Shown here: positions 7,613 through 17,936 of the stretch, one piece after another | How the letters are laid out: each line of letters opens with the position of its first letter | Numbering within the stretch: position 1 is the first letter of the stretch | IMG/VR virus record: IMGVR_UViG_3300037189_025222 | Span: 1 to 64,000 of that record | Length of the DNA: 64,000 nt | Source of the DNA: a virus | Direction: 5' to 3' (one strand) | Notes under the pieces: model-generated | What the model saw: the letters and a program-made list of their open reading frames with translations, nothing else | What the model was told of the DNA's origin: nothing | Database searches by the model: none | Translations under genes and position numbers: made by a program

Positions 7613-9037
7613 ATGCCATATAGACGTTATTCAATATTAAAAGGACCAGCAGAAGACAATAAAACATTAATACAAAATATTGCTAGCCCCAAGACTTCTG
7701 GGCCTTATTTGCCTATGGAACTAGCTACTATTTATAATTTTCCATCTGGCTTCAATGGCTCGGGTCAAAAAGTAGCATTTATTGAATTAGGCGGTGGATT
7801 TGTACAGTCTGATTTAGATGCCTTTTTTGCTTCTTTTGGAATAACCGCACCTACTGTTCAATTTGTTTCTGTAAACGGTGCACAGAACCTTCCAACAAAT
7901 GCAAATTCTGATGACGTAGAAGTAATGTTAGATTTAGCTGTTACTATTGGAGTCGCTCCCGGTATAACTCCAATTGTTTATATGGCTCCTAATTCGATTC
8001 AAGGGTTTGTAGGAGCTATAAATAGAGCTGTAACAGACGCAGTAAACATTATAAGTATATCGTGGGGAGCACCAGAGCCCTATTGGAATAATACTGAATT
8101 AGCTATGATGAATGCAGCTTTTCAAGCTGCTGTTAATGCTGGGATATCTGTCTTTACTGCCTCCGGAGACGCAGGAGCTAGCGATGGTTTAAGTGGCTTG
8201 AATGTTGATTTTCCAGGCAGTTCTCCTTTTGTGACTAGTTGTGGTGGTACAACTTTAAATGCTAGTCAAAATACTTACTTATCAGAAACTGTTTGGAATA
8301 ATTCTACTTATTCTTCAACAGGTGGTGGATTGAGTGCGAAATTTGGACTCCCCACATATCAGATTAATGCGGGAGTAAAGAATAATACAGGAGCAAATTC
8401 GGTAAGAAGAGGCGTTCCAGACGTTGCAGGAAATGCAGACCCAGATACTGGCATAATAGTTCCTGTTGATGGTGCCAATTACATTGTAGGCGGCACAAGT
8501 GCTGTGGCTCCTTTATGGGCAGGGCTCACGGCCGTTCTTAATCAAGGTTTGGGTAGGAATTTAGGTTTCTTGAATCCAATAATATATCCTTTATTTTTAG
8601 ATCATCGAGGCGACCCTGCTACACCGCTTCACGATATTACCTTAGGCAACAACAATGGCTATACAGCTAAATCTGGCTGGGACGCTTGCACCGGTTGTGG
8701 AAGTCCCAATGCACAAGTTCTTTATAATCTACTTTCTTCTTCACCTACTCCAACCCCCACCCCCACAGCAACACCAACTCCCACTCCAACAAGAACAAGA
8801 ACTCCTACCCCCACTCCAACAAGAACAAGAACTCCTACCCCAACTCCAACAAGAACAAGAACTCCTACCCCAACTCCAACAAGAACCCCAATTCCAACAA
8901 GAACACCAACCCCTACACCAACTAGAACAAGAACACCGACGCCAACTCCAAGGTCTACAAGAACTCCAACACCCACCCCAAGGGTCATGAGAACACCAGC
9001 TCCAAGAATACTCAAGAAAAAAAGAGATTCAAAATGA
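7613..9037 (+). CDS. Sedolisin (S53) serine-carboxyl peptidase with PT-rich tail, 474 aa
   Basis: The mature enzyme fold of kumamolisin-like S53 peptidases. The catalytic pair E103/D107 lies in [11 protein letters not shown], the oxyanion Asp186 in TASGDAG and the nucleophile Ser296 in GGTSAVAP. The calcium site is D341-I342 and GWD (D357), with the [17 protein letters not shown] block. All key residues are present, so activity is likely. Unusually there is no ~180-residue propeptide and no signal peptide; the domain begins within the first 35 residues. Residues ~378-465 are a repetitive Pro-Thr-Arg linker followed by a basic tail, as in the adhesins downstream, suggesting display on the virion. 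The stop overlaps the next ATG (ATGA). Confidence 0.9.
   Translation: MPYRRYSILKGPAEDNKTLIQNIASPKTSGPYLPMELATIYNFPSGFNGSGQKVAFIELGGGFVQSDLDAFFASFGITAPTVQFVSVNGAQNLPTNANSDDVEVMLDLAVTIGVAPGITPIVYMAPNSIQGFVGAINRAVTDAVNIISISWGAPEPYWNNTELAMMNAAFQAAVNAGISVFTASGDAGASDGLSGLNVDFPGSSPFVTSCGGTTLNASQNTYLSETVWNNSTYSSTGGGLSAKFGLPTYQINAGVKNNTGANSVRRGVPDVAGNADPDTGIIVPVDGANYIVGGTSAVAPLWAGLTAVLNQGLGRNLGFLNPIIYPLFLDHRGDPATPLHDITLGNNNGYTAKSGWDACTGCGSPNAQVLYNLLSSSPTPTPTPTATPTPTPTRTRTPTPTPTRTRTPTPTPTRTRTPTPTPTRTPIPTRTPTPTPTRTRTPTPTPRSTRTPTPTPRVMRTPAPRILKKKRDSK
8744..8996 (+). repeat. PT/RT-coding tandem repeats
   Basis: Imperfect units of ACTCCAACAAGAACAAGA type encode TPTPTRTR in the tail of the sedolisin. The low-complexity DNA also opens long meaningless frames on the other strands. 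Confidence 0.85.
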
Positions 9038-9687
9038 AAAAATATATCGCTATTTTATCGCTGTTACTAATTATTATTATTGGATATTTCTGCATAGAAA
9101 ATCACGAATCATATAGCAAAGAAGAAATTACTTTCACTATAGACAAACCCTATTTATCAACAGTAAAGGGTCTAGCAACAAAGAACTCTTTAGAGAAAAT
9201 GGTAGAAGAAAATGATGGTATGCTTGTTTACAAGAACTGGGAGAATTTTGATATTGAAGTGCCCCAAAGAATATTGAGAATAAAAGAATATAAAGTACAT
9301 GGCAAACTCAGATTTACGGTAGAAAAAACAGATCATGATCTTGGACAAATTAAATTACCATTTATACAAGAAATACATTTAGACAACCACATCTTTGACA
9401 TAAGCACTAAACTAGTTTCACCACAAAAACACGTACCATCCTACAACAAGACCATACAAATAAGTCCGCTCTTTGAAGACAACAATAAGATCGCTCAAAA
9501 AACTCATGTAAAAATAAGCAGTGAACTTAAGATAAAGAAATTAATACCAATATTTTTCAAAAAATTTATGGACGATAAGGTAGAGCAAACCAACCAAAAA
9601 GATATAGACCAACTCAAGAACAATATATTAAATATATCTAATCAAAAAAGTATATTAACTTTTAAGCTACAACCTCAAGGGATTTAG
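9034..9687 (+). CDS. Membrane-anchored hypothetical protein, 217 aa
   Basis: N-terminal membrane segment (residues ~4-20, [16 protein letters not shown]) followed by a ~195-residue beta-rich domain with alternating hydrophobic strands, ending in a charged helix. Translationally coupled to the sedolisin by an ATGA overlap, so it may localise or restrain that protease; this is only inferred from position. Overlaps the 3' end of the convergent gene by 26 nt. Confidence 0.7.
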   Translation: MKKYIAILSLLLIIIIGYFCIENHESYSKEEITFTIDKPYLSTVKGLATKNSLEKMVEENDGMLVYKNWENFDIEVPQRILRIKEYKVHGKLRFTVEKTDHDLGQIKLPFIQEIHLDNHIFDISTKLVSPQKHVPSYNKTIQISPLFEDNNKIAQKTHVKISSELKIKKLIPIFFKKFMDDKVEQTNQKDIDQLKNNILNISNQKSILTFKLQPQGI

Positions 9688-10756
9688 AAGGCTCGTTTTG
9701 TAGCCATGTAGAAAAAGGCCCAGAAGGCTTATAGGTTTTAAGTACCTCTTCAAAGTTACGACTATAAGCCGCTGCATTTGTGGGATGAGAGATACCCCTC
9801 ATAGTAGCCATTCCTGATGGAAGAGGTATCGAAACTCCTGTTGCTTTTATATTTTCTATTGCATGTAATACTTCATCTATTTGGCTCTTGGTAGGAGCCG
9901 CAGTGAGCTTAAATTTAGGAAACTCACCTTTAATTGAGGTATTTCTTATTATATCATTATGGTGTACATCTATCATGTTCAGTTTTTTATCTTTTAAAAC
10001 AAACATCTTAACAAAATTGGTAAAAGACAGTGGCGGTCCAACTGCAACTATAAAACCTACAACTTGTTTCATACTATTTGACGCATGATCTACGCCATTA
10101 AAAGCAACAATTCTATTTACCATTTTATTTAAAAATGCCGTTGCTGCTCTATCGACCATTTTTTCTTTTCTTGCATCATTTATTCCTTTATCTGCTTCTT
10201 TATTGTTGTCTGCTATTTGCCCCAAAACATTTTTCTTATCTGGACCACTCAACCCAGACATAAGTTGTCTAATGTACGGTTTCTTTAAGTACAGCTGTGA
10301 ATTCACCCTGAGATAACCAGCAGGTTTTAGATAATCTTTGTAAAATTTTCTATACATTAGAGCCATCTTAGACTCGGCCGGGGTGAAGACAAATCCTTGT
10401 ACATTTTTTTCGACATCTACCATTTTTACTACCGATGCCAGCACATGGTCATAAACGCTTTTTGCAACGCCGGGATTATTTTTATTTGCTGTAAGGAATC
10501 CAGTTGGACCATGAAAACTTATGTCATAAACTTTTTCTAAGATTTTTCCAATGAATTTTTTATTTTGTAAAGATTTTATGTCTACGGTGTAATCGTCTTC
10601 GCCTATCTTAAACTTGCTAACATAGTTTGCTTGACCTCTGTTGTCAAAAAAACTCGTCAAATTAACTTTATCCAATGGTAGAATGCTTGTATCTCTTGCA
10701 ACTTCCAGATAGTCACAAAGAATCTCTTCAAACTCGAACCAATTTCTAAATTCCAT
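9662..10756 (-). CDS. Phage protein with SFHGPxGF / ESKMALxYxKFYK core, 364 aa
   Basis: Paralogue of the protein at 12332-13390. They share FHGP-x-GF, VYDH-x-LAS, VxGFVFxPxESKMALxY and KFYKxYLxPxG in the same order (here residues ~90-185). Function not recognised. Start chosen at the ATG with AGGAAA upstream, giving MEFRNWFEFEEIL, an aromatic amphipathic N-terminus like those at 13390, 21809 and 26338. An in-frame ATG 45 nt further upstream is less likely. The leader resembles T4-type capsid-targeting sequences, so the product could be packaged in the head. Confidence 0.75.
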   Translation of the reverse strand: MEFRNWFEFEEILCDYLEVARDTSILPLDKVNLTSFFDNRGQANYVSKFKIGEDDYTVDIKSLQNKKFIGKILEKVYDISFHGPTGFLTANKNNPGVAKSVYDHVLASVVKMVDVEKNVQGFVFTPAESKMALMYRKFYKDYLKPAGYLRVNSQLYLKKPYIRQLMSGLSGPDKKNVLGQIADNNKEADKGINDARKEKMVDRAATAFLNKMVNRIVAFNGVDHASNSMKQVVGFIVAVGPPLSFTNFVKMFVLKDKKLNMIDVHHNDIIRNTSIKGEFPKFKLTAAPTKSQIDEVLHAIENIKATGVSIPLPSGMATMRGISHPTNAAAYSRNFEEVLKTYKPSGPFSTWLQNEPSKSLEVVA

Positions 10757-10826
10757 GCTTTTCCTAATATTTTCTATTATTTTGTAATATTTTATATACA
10801 CTTTCTCTTATACATTTAGGTGTAAT

Positions 10827-12143
10827 ATGGAACATATATTTCAAAAAGAACAATTTGGCGAAGATTGGTTCACCTCTCCTGATCTTTATTCCCGTATGGT
10901 TAAAAAAGCAATAAATGGGAGCATATTTGTTGAGGTGGGTTCTTGGAAAGGCAAATCTTCTTCCTATATGGCCACAGAAATAATTAACTCAAATAAGGAC
11001 ATACAGTTCTTTTGTGTTGATACTTGGGAAGGCAGTATAGAACATGAAGGAATGGAATTAGATAATCTTTATGAAACTTTTTTAAATAACATGAAACCTT
11101 TAGAGTCTTATTATTTTCCTTTAAAAGTCACATCAATAGAAGCAAGTAAAAAGTTTAAGGACAATTCCTTAGATTTTGTATTTTTAGATGCTTCTCACGA
11201 ATATGAAGATGTTAAAGCGGATATCTTGGCGTGGCTACCCAAAGTAAAACCGGGCGGAGTTCTCGCTGGTCATGATTATTACCAAGAAACTGATTACTTT
11301 CCGGGTGTAAGTAAAGCAGTAGATGAAGTTTTAAACAACTTTGAAATTGTTGATAATTGTTTTGTGTTTTACAAAGACAAGCTAAGAAACTTCCCATCAG
11401 TTAATTTTATAAGCATAGAAGAAAGCCAACACAGAAGAGATTTATTAAAAAAGAAGTTCAATTCTTATGGTATCAAAAATACAACAGGATATGTTTTTGA
11501 AAGATATAAAGAAGGTGATTGCAACCTATTTGGAGAAATGATTATTGATCTAAAAACAGAAAGTAAAGGACCGGTAACATCTCACTTAAAAGCAATCAAA
11601 GATTGGTATAATAATACGAACGAACCTTATGCATTTTTCTGTGAAGATGATTTAAGCCTAGAAACAGTTAAATATTGGAACTTTACTTGGGAAGAATTCT
11701 TTGCTCGACTCCCCAAAGATTGGGGTTGTGTTCAACTTGCTTGGATACGTGATGAGTTTTTCAAGTTCGGATACAAACTAAGAAACAGATGCTGGTGTGA
11801 TTGGTCTGGGTGTGCCTACCTATTAAGCAGAGAACACGCTAAGAAGCTAATAGAATCATACCACTATGACGATAACTTTTACCTAGACTTCAAAGGATCA
11901 GACACAGATGCAAGAGAAGATTGGGCTAAAGTACCAGTTATAGAAACAGTAATCTTTTCCCCAGTTACAAAGGTGTACTCTTTTCCAATGTTCGTTGAAG
12001 ACGTAATTCTTTGTAACTCTACTTACCAAGAAGGCCAAGGAGATATGCACTTTGGCTCACATCACAACACAATAGAATTTTGGAAGAATATAGGTAAATA
12101 TGCTTCTTTAAATGAACTTGTTGATCATTCTATTTTGCACTAG
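10827..12143 (+). CDS. Methyltransferase-glycosyltransferase (GT25-like) fusion, 438 aa
   Basis: Residues ~1-185 form a class I SAM methyltransferase (Methyltransf_24-like): VEVGSWKGKSS (35-45) is the SAM loop, FCVDTWEGS the acidic strand, FVFLDASHEYEDVKADI and PGGVLAGHDY later motifs. Residues ~190-430 resemble glycosyltransferase family 25: ISIEESQHRRDLL, TSHLKAIKDW, FFCEDDLSLE (acidic metal motif), W-SGCAYLLSREHAKKL. Two-step sugar modification of a virion or envelope component is the natural reading; acceptor and sugar are unknown. Similar fusions occur in large phages. SD-like AGGTG lies seven bases before the ATG. Confidence 0.85.
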   Translation: MEHIFQKEQFGEDWFTSPDLYSRMVKKAINGSIFVEVGSWKGKSSSYMATEIINSNKDIQFFCVDTWEGSIEHEGMELDNLYETFLNNMKPLESYYFPLKVTSIEASKKFKDNSLDFVFLDASHEYEDVKADILAWLPKVKPGGVLAGHDYYQETDYFPGVSKAVDEVLNNFEIVDNCFVFYKDKLRNFPSVNFISIEESQHRRDLLKKKFNSYGIKNTTGYVFERYKEGDCNLFGEMIIDLKTESKGPVTSHLKAIKDWYNNTNEPYAFFCEDDLSLETVKYWNFTWEEFFARLPKDWGCVQLAWIRDEFFKFGYKLRNRCWCDWSGCAYLLSREHAKKLIESYHYDDNFYLDFKGSDTDAREDWAKVPVIETVIFSPVTKVYSFPMFVEDVILCNSTYQEGQGDMHFGSHHNTIEFWKNIGKYASLNELVDHSILH

Positions 12144-12312
12144 CAGCTATCGTTTCTTTCAACTTTTGATTCTCAGTCTTTAAGAACTTAATCTGATTTT
12201 CCATGTCGGTAATCGCACGAATAATCCTATAAACCTGATTGCTCTTTTCTTGCTCATAGGTATTGGTAGCAAGACGCTTTAATTCATTCATATCATCTAA
12301 AGAAATAGGCAT
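12130..12312 (-). CDS. Small coiled-coil protein, 60 aa
   Basis: MPISLDDMNELKRLATNT... with a heptad pattern over residues ~25-55 (IIRAITDMENQIKFLKTENQ), a probable coiled-coil oligomer. A very strong AGGAGG lies seven bases before the start. Overlaps the 3' end of the convergent methyltransferase gene by 14 nt. Function unknown. Confidence 0.75.
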   Translation of the reverse strand: MPISLDDMNELKRLATNTYEQEKSNQVYRIIRAITDMENQIKFLKTENQKLKETIAASAK

Positions 12313-12331
12313 AAATCCTCCTGTATTACCA

Positions 12332-13390
12332 TTAAGATAGTACAGCTGGAACAGAACTGGGAAAAGATAATTTGTATCTATCGAGAATTTTTTGTAAAAA
12401 AATAGCTGTTTGGTTAGGACTTCCTTCCCAAGAATCTATGGACTTCTTGATAGAAGCCAAAATAGGTTCTATTTCGCTCTTTGTTGCAGGAGGCAATAGT
12501 TCGAAACGGCCATTGTCTGCAGACTGGAAAAAATCCTTATAAGGAATGGAATAATCCCATCCAGTACCATTCTGTACTATTATTACTTTAGCTAATCCAT
12601 CTGAAGTATGAAGTTCTTTTAAAATTCCAATTGATCGTGGTCGGTTTGCCCAACCATCAGTTCCATGAGAAGCAAAAGGAACTATGTGACCTATCATGCG
12701 TTTCAAAGTAGGTTCTGCTTGTCTGTTCAAAGCTTTTAAATTTCTTATTTTTTTAAGCCCTTCTTTTTCTGATCTTAAATTATCTCTTATTTGTTTCGCT
12801 ACTTTAGGCTTTTCTTCTGCTTTTAAAAGTTCACGGAGATAATTTTTTCTAACAATGAACCCTCCCGAACCTTTTATGAATCCATTTGGTCTCAAGTACT
12901 CTTTATAGAACTTGTCATAAATTAAAGCCATTTTGCTTTCTTGAGGACGAAAAACAAAACCATTTACCTCTCTACCTTCTTCTTTTTCTCTTTTCATCAT
13001 CTTCCATATAGAAGCTAATAAGTGGTCATAAACTTGCCTAGCCGTTGCAGCATTATTTCCTCCAGTAGTCTGGAAACCTTTAGGCCCATGAAACGCAACA
13101 CTAAAAAGATTGTTAATATCAATCCAACGTTCCACAGAAACACCGTCAGTTTTTGTTACCGGCAATTGATCATTTGTTCTTTCCATTTCTACTTTATAAG
13201 GAACTCTGTCAACCTTAAAGGTCGAATAATAATTATCTGGTGGATCAATATTAGAGATATCGTCCTCATATTCATCATCGTAATTATCGCTATCAGGAGC
13301 AAAGCCTATTCCAAGCTTAACGCTTCCTGTAGGCAATAGGTTTGGGTCTCTAGCCTCTATTGTTATCAACCACTCTTTAAAACTTATCAT
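12332..13390 (-). CDS. Phage protein with VAFHGPKGF / ESKMALIYDKFYK core, 352 aa
   Basis: Paralogue of the 364-aa protein at 9662-10756, with the shared block at residues ~98-170. The N-terminus MISFKEWLITIEA fits the short aromatic leader seen in four proteins of this window and resembles T4 capsid-targeting leaders (MKTYQEF type). A very acidic stretch follows (residues ~30-50, DSDNYDDEYEDD). Function unknown. The two paralogues flank the methyltransferase-GT fusion, suggesting an old duplication. Confidence 0.75.
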   Translation of the reverse strand: MISFKEWLITIEARDPNLLPTGSVKLGIGFAPDSDNYDDEYEDDISNIDPPDNYYSTFKVDRVPYKVEMERTNDQLPVTKTDGVSVERWIDINNLFSVAFHGPKGFQTTGGNNAATARQVYDHLLASIWKMMKREKEEGREVNGFVFRPQESKMALIYDKFYKEYLRPNGFIKGSGGFIVRKNYLRELLKAEEKPKVAKQIRDNLRSEKEGLKKIRNLKALNRQAEPTLKRMIGHIVPFASHGTDGWANRPRSIGILKELHTSDGLAKVIIVQNGTGWDYSIPYKDFFQSADNGRFELLPPATKSEIEPILASIKKSIDSWEGSPNQTAIFLQKILDRYKLSFPSSVPAVLS

Positions 13391-13520
13391 GTTTTATATA
13401 TGAGCCTACTATATTAATTAGGTTCAGGTTTACCTGTCTTTGACAGATAAACATGGTAACTTCGAAAGAAGAAATAATAGTTTTTAGCGTGGTTTTCTAT
13501 TCAAAAAAATCACGCTTTAT

Positions 13521-13593
13521 GCGAGTGTAGCTCAGTTGGTAGAGCATTTGATTTCCAATCAAAATGTCGCCGGATCGTACCCGGTCACTCGCT
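13521..13593 (+). tRNA. tRNA-Gly(TCC)
   Basis: Cloverleaf: acceptor GCGAGTG/CACTCGC, D arm GCTCAGTTGGTAGAGC, anticodon stem TTTGA/TCAAA with loop TTTCCAA (anticodon TCC, reads GGA), T arm GCCGG/CCGGT with an unusual loop ATCGTAC. CCA is not encoded. Confidence 0.9.
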
Positions 13594-13658
13594 CTTTTCT
13601 TTAAATTTTGTCCAATAACCTTTACCGTTTACAAAATTTTATAAGAGAATTTTAATCT

Positions 13659-13802
13659 TTATTCGCTCTCATCTTTAAAAGGCTTAAATCCAACCCTTTT
13701 CATATTTTCGTATTCTTCTATATTCTTCCAGACTTCTCTTACTGGCTGGGACATTATTATTGCAATCAATAAGAACAATAGTGCCAAAACACAAAATTGC
13801 AT
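13659..13802 (-). CDS. Small membrane protein, 47 aa
   Basis: MQFCVLALLFLLIAIIMSQP is a single membrane segment, followed by a charged tail with VREVWKNIEEYENMKR. Strong AGGAGA six bases before the ATG. Too short for family assignment. It could modulate the envelope or lysis; unsupported beyond topology. Confidence 0.6.
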   Translation of the reverse strand: MQFCVLALLFLLIAIIMSQPVREVWKNIEEYENMKRVGFKPFKDESE

Positions 13803-13864
13803 AGTTTATCTCCTGTGAAAAGTGACGTAAATTATCAAATACAATTGGAAAAATCAATCCTGAA

Positions 13865-14284
13865 CTATTTTTCTAATTGAACGTCTTTAAGCGTTTTGTT
13901 TTTACGCAATCTTTCAATAAAGGAATTTATGTTTTTGAGAGCAAAAAGCTTAACTTCATAGGTGCTATTTTCATTCTGTTTCACAGAAATTATTTGGCCA
14001 CCACCATCAGAAACAATATCTGCAATAGTTTTTGTATTAGCGTTATTGGCTTCTATTACAATTGTGACATTTTTATTTGGCATAGAATTATAAGTCAAAA
14101 ATCCAGCCCCTATCAATAAACAGGCGGCAGCTACATAAGAAAATCTTTTATACCAATATGGTTCTTCTAGTATAATTTGTCCCATGTCCACAACAGGCCC
14201 ATCACCAAAACTGTTATTTTCTTTAATAGATTCAAGATATTGAGGTAAATCTCTTAAGGGCATTGGATCTTTTTGTGGGTTCAT
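13865..14284 (-). CDS. Single-pass membrane protein, 139 aa
   Basis: A soluble ~45-residue N-terminus precedes a membrane segment (FSYVAAACLLIGAGFLTY, residues ~49-66). A ~70-residue beta-alpha-beta domain follows (VTIVIEANNANTKTIADIV, GGGQIISVKQNENS, YEVKLFALKNINSFIERLR). The plan resembles anti-sigma or regulatory membrane proteins, but no motif confirms it. Weak upstream signal (AAAGGAT). Confidence 0.65.
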   Translation of the reverse strand: MNPQKDPMPLRDLPQYLESIKENNSFGDGPVVDMGQIILEEPYWYKRFSYVAAACLLIGAGFLTYNSMPNKNVTIVIEANNANTKTIADIVSDGGGQIISVKQNENSTYEVKLFALKNINSFIERLRKNKTLKDVQLEK

Positions 14285-14388
14285 TTTATCCTTTAATTTG
14301 GTTATTTATATCTATCAGAGTAAATATCTTTTTAGATTGAAAAGCATAAATAAGAATGAATTATTTATAGATTTGGAGTTTTTAAACT

Positions 14389-14925
14389 ATGCAAAATAAA
14401 CAAAATATTAATGAAATGTGGCCGTTTTCAACATCAGATCTTTATCATCCTGATGCTATGAAAAAGATTAATCTTAAAGACCTAGAACGTAGAATATACA
14501 AATCAATAAATAGCTATAAAGACATGCTTTTAGATGCGTCTAGGAAGCAAGGAGAAACGGACGATAATATCCATCATGATGTGATTAGGAAGGATCAAGA
14601 ACATAGAAGCATAGTAAAGTTTATTGCACAACTCTTTGCTCAGGTTTACGATTACGAGAAAGGTTCTACGAAACTAAAGCCAAGTTTTTTTAGCGACACA
14701 GTTTTTGAAAAAGTAGCTCGTTACGCAAAGAACAAGCTCGGATATCATGCAGATGAGATCGCAGACCACCTCAGACAATTAAATCCAGCTTCTTTAGAGG
14801 ATCTATACAACATTTGGCGTCCAGGTTCTTGGACTGGAATGAGGGAAAATATGAGCTTTTATAAAATGATGCAAATCATGGAATCGAAATCTGCCCCTCA
14901 AGGTAAAAGCATTAGAAAAAAATAA
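14389..14925 (+). CDS. Hypothetical helical protein, 178 aa
   Basis: Not recognised. Predominantly helical and charged (DLERRIYKSINSYKDML, KVARYAKNKLGYHADEIADHL), then WRPGSWTGMRENMSFYKMM, ending in a basic tail. No membrane segment. Begins 105 nt after the divergent gene; upstream is AT-rich without a clear promoter. Confidence 0.65.
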   Translation: MQNKQNINEMWPFSTSDLYHPDAMKKINLKDLERRIYKSINSYKDMLLDASRKQGETDDNIHHDVIRKDQEHRSIVKFIAQLFAQVYDYEKGSTKLKPSFFSDTVFEKVARYAKNKLGYHADEIADHLRQLNPASLEDLYNIWRPGSWTGMRENMSFYKMMQIMESKSAPQGKSIRKK

Positions 14926-15017
14926 AGTTACTAATATATAAAAATATGTGTTTTTTGCTATTTTGGCAACAATCCACGCTCTAAAGATCAAGCATCTATT
15001 AATGGTTAGTAATTTAT

Positions 15018-17927
15018 ATGGGAACATTTGCAAACAATAAAGACAATAAAACTACTATCAGAATGTCTGGTGGTAAGTTTTTTATAAAGTACAATAACTC
15101 TTTAACACTGGGCGGATATGGATCAACGATAAGCAACTTTAATCTGACCCCTGTTATTAACTACCAAAAATTAAATTATTCATTAAGCGTTTCTGGTTCT
15201 TCTCTCACGTTAACCGATACACAAATAAACCAAATACAAGCACTTAATCCTGACGGATTGCTAATAGAAAGCAACCAAAACAGTATAGATCTACAAACCG
15301 GACAATCAATCAGTTTTAGTCTATATTACCCAACATCTGCCACAAAATTAAGACAAGGTGGAAGTATAGTTTTATCTATTCTATCATCATTGTACTACTC
15401 GATGGTGAAGAAAGATGTACAGGATATACCCTCAAAAATAAGCGCCAGTTTAGGAATAGATATTTCCCAATATGTAGGTAGTCAAAATGACACAACACCG
15501 TCAGGAACAGTTGCTGAGACTATTAGTAGACTTCAGGTTTTATCAACAGCTTCCCAATCTAATATTTCAAATTCTACATTTACTCATGTTCTAGATAGTA
15601 TCAGTGAAATAATAGGTTCAGGTGTTTCTGCCGCTACACCCACGCAGTTTTTTAGCAATAACGCATCAGATATTGTTACGAAGATTCAGAAAAAAGCATT
15701 GGGTCTAGCAGATAATCAAAGCGTTCCAAATCCAACGGCATTATCGAACTTGGCTCAGAACATAAATTCTATAGCTCAAAATCAAGTTGACCAAACCAAC
15801 GCAGGCAATATTGTTTCTTCTATAGTCTATTCTTCTCAAGTATTACAAAGCATAGCAACTCCACTTACAAATTCTATAACTTCACAACAGATAAATTCTG
15901 CGGCATCAAGTGTTATATCGAGTTTGACACCAACAGCCACACCAACACTAACTAATACACCGATACCAGCAACAAATACACCTACGCCAACTAATACACC
16001 CATACCAGCAACAAGCACACCTACACCGACTAACACACCCATACCAGCAACAAGCACACCTACGCCAACTGCCGCAGTGTCGATTTCATATGCTAACAAG
16101 TTTGGTTACGGTAACGGCAGCGTTGATGCAGCGTACTCGGTTAGCGGCACTGGAACGATAACCGCTAGCCTGACAGGAGGTGGTGACAACTCTGACACTC
16201 GGCTCTGGCTTCTGATCGGAAGCTCTGGATCTCTCAGTTACACGGTGACAGCCAACAGCGAGGACGGTTACGACGGTGGGCGGTTGTACTTGACATCGGC
16301 ATCACCGGCTGTGCACTCCTTTGGTCAGCATTGGGCTATCCCGTCAATCTCTGGGCTGACGAATGTGTCGGGGGCTGTTTCTGGTACATCAACTTCTAGT
16401 GGCACGATAGCAGTGACCGCCGGTCAATATTTGGTACTGCGGTACACCAAGGATGATAGTTCGGTGCAAGGCACAGACAGTATCACGGCAACTTTGACGC
16501 TCACGGCTGGCACACCTACACCGACTAACACACCGACTAACACACCGACCAACACACCTGTACCACCAACAGCCACACCTACACCAACTAACACACCTAT
16601 ACCAGCAACAAATACACCTACACCAACTAGTACGCCGATACCACCAACACCAACACCAACCAACACACCAACCAATACACCAACTAACACACCCACACCA
16701 ACTAACACACCCACACCAACTAGTACGCCGATACCAGCAACAAATACGCCTACACCAACTAATACACCTATACCAGCAACAAATACGCCTACACCAACTA
16801 ATACACCTATACCAGCAACAAATACACCTACACCAACACCTACATCTGCACCATCTGGCATTATTCTTAGTACAAACACAACGCCAAGAGCACTAATGGG
16901 TGGTGGAGTAAATTATAATCCAACATTCATAAACAGCGACTACAGAGCATACTATTCTTCTTCAATTGTGAACTACCAAAACACTAGCATACTAAACGGC
17001 ACACTTCCTCTACAGAATTGGAACAACATAAACAATTACGGATTGAACATAAGTCCATATGTATTCAATTTTATGATTCCTACGGTTTTGACAAAATATA
17101 GGTTGTGGAATGGATTTATGGCCAATGTCTACAGAGAATTCGGAGAAGGTCGTCAATATTCCGACATTGGCAATCAGACGCCCCAAGGCTGGACGATACA
17201 GGGAAGTAATGATGATCTGAATTGGACAACAATAGACACAAGGACAAGCCAGGCAAGACTGCCATACGCAACAAGCGTTGATCCATCCGTAAGTCCGTAT
17301 AGTGAATTCACTATCGCATCTCCAGCGGCATACAAATCCTACAGAATGAACATAACTGATACCGGTAGAGATGCTTACGATTGTGGAAAGGGCGGATGCT
17401 CGTATGACACGCAAATAGGAGAAATACAGTTATGGGGCTATGAAAGCCCGAGTACAAGTTGTGCATTGCACGGCTACAATACCAATCTTCCATTCGTAAA
17501 GTATCTTAACAGTTCGGGTGCCGTTAGCGACTCCGTGTTTGTAAACGCATTTAGACAGTCCACATCAAGAGGAAACCTTTCCAACACTTGGACTTGGTGG
17601 AATACGGGCAAGCCAGTCGGAACAATAATAGATACCGGATATATGGGGGTTGATTATCCTATCACGATCACTTCCTACAAGATGTGGACTTCGGGCATCA
17701 ATAGTTGGAAGTGGTATGGAGCAAACACGTTTGGAAGTTGGACCTTGTTTGATACAAGAACAAGTGTGTCATCTGGCTCCAATGTTACCTTTTCTATAAG
17801 CTCTCCTACTTCTTACAAATATTACAAGATAGAACTTACAGGATCTTCTAACCAACCTTGTTATAAGTCTGGGTGTTGGAATGAAGGAAGAGTGAACGAC
17901 ATACAAATAAACGGATATTTAACATAA
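15018..17927 (+). CDS. Large modular adhesin with PT linkers and discoidin-like domains, 969 aa
   Basis: Probable virion surface or receptor-binding protein. Order: an N-terminal ~300-residue domain rich in Ser/Gln/Asn; a PT linker (~305-350); a ~145-residue beta domain ([13 protein letters not shown] ... TATLTLTAG); a second PT linker (~495-610); then two F5/8-type (discoidin-like) sugar-binding modules. The first module has [36 protein letters not shown] and [10 protein letters not shown]. The second has SYKMWTSG and [12 protein letters not shown]. The central domain uses distinctly GC-richer codons than its surroundings. No signal peptide. The second discoidin block is paralogous to the gene immediately downstream. 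Confidence 0.8.
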   Translation: MGTFANNKDNKTTIRMSGGKFFIKYNNSLTLGGYGSTISNFNLTPVINYQKLNYSLSVSGSSLTLTDTQINQIQALNPDGLLIESNQNSIDLQTGQSISFSLYYPTSATKLRQGGSIVLSILSSLYYSMVKKDVQDIPSKISASLGIDISQYVGSQNDTTPSGTVAETISRLQVLSTASQSNISNSTFTHVLDSISEIIGSGVSAATPTQFFSNNASDIVTKIQKKALGLADNQSVPNPTALSNLAQNINSIAQNQVDQTNAGNIVSSIVYSSQVLQSIATPLTNSITSQQINSAASSVISSLTPTATPTLTNTPIPATNTPTPTNTPIPATSTPTPTNTPIPATSTPTPTAAVSISYANKFGYGNGSVDAAYSVSGTGTITASLTGGGDNSDTRLWLLIGSSGSLSYTVTANSEDGYDGGRLYLTSASPAVHSFGQHWAIPSISGLTNVSGAVSGTSTSSGTIAVTAGQYLVLRYTKDDSSVQGTDSITATLTLTAGTPTPTNTPTNTPTNTPVPPTATPTPTNTPIPATNTPTPTSTPIPPTPTPTNTPTNTPTNTPTPTNTPTPTSTPIPATNTPTPTNTPIPATNTPTPTNTPIPATNTPTPTPTSAPSGIILSTNTTPRALMGGGVNYNPTFINSDYRAYYSSSIVNYQNTSILNGTLPLQNWNNINNYGLNISPYVFNFMIPTVLTKYRLWNGFMANVYREFGEGRQYSDIGNQTPQGWTIQGSNDDLNWTTIDTRTSQARLPYATSVDPSVSPYSEFTIASPAAYKSYRMNITDTGRDAYDCGKGGCSYDTQIGEIQLWGYESPSTSCALHGYNTNLPFVKYLNSSGAVSDSVFVNAFRQSTSRGNLSNTWTWWNTGKPVGTIIDTGYMGVDYPITITSYKMWTSGINSWKWYGANTFGSWTLFDTRTSVSSGSNVTFSISSPTSYKYYKIELTGSSNQPCYKSGCWNEGRVNDIQINGYLT
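15930..16076 (+). repeat. PT-coding repeats, linker 1
   Basis: Tandem units of ~42 nt encoding [14 protein letters not shown]. They flank the GC-rich central domain on its 5' side and would favour recombination between adhesin genes. Confidence 0.85.
16508..16854 (+). repeat. PT-coding repeats, linker 2
   Basis: A longer array of the same [14 protein letters not shown]-coding units on the 3' side of the GC-rich domain. Confidence 0.85.
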
Positions 17928-17936
17928 AGGTGATAT

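Noticed and set aside
8655-9015. Long frames opposite or out of phase with the sedolisin tail (Gln/Leu-rich on plus, Val/Gly-rich on minus)
   Set aside because: By-products of the PT-coding repeats; the sedolisin frame carries the domain evidence. The same applies at 15836-16099, 16424-16879 and 23674-23904.
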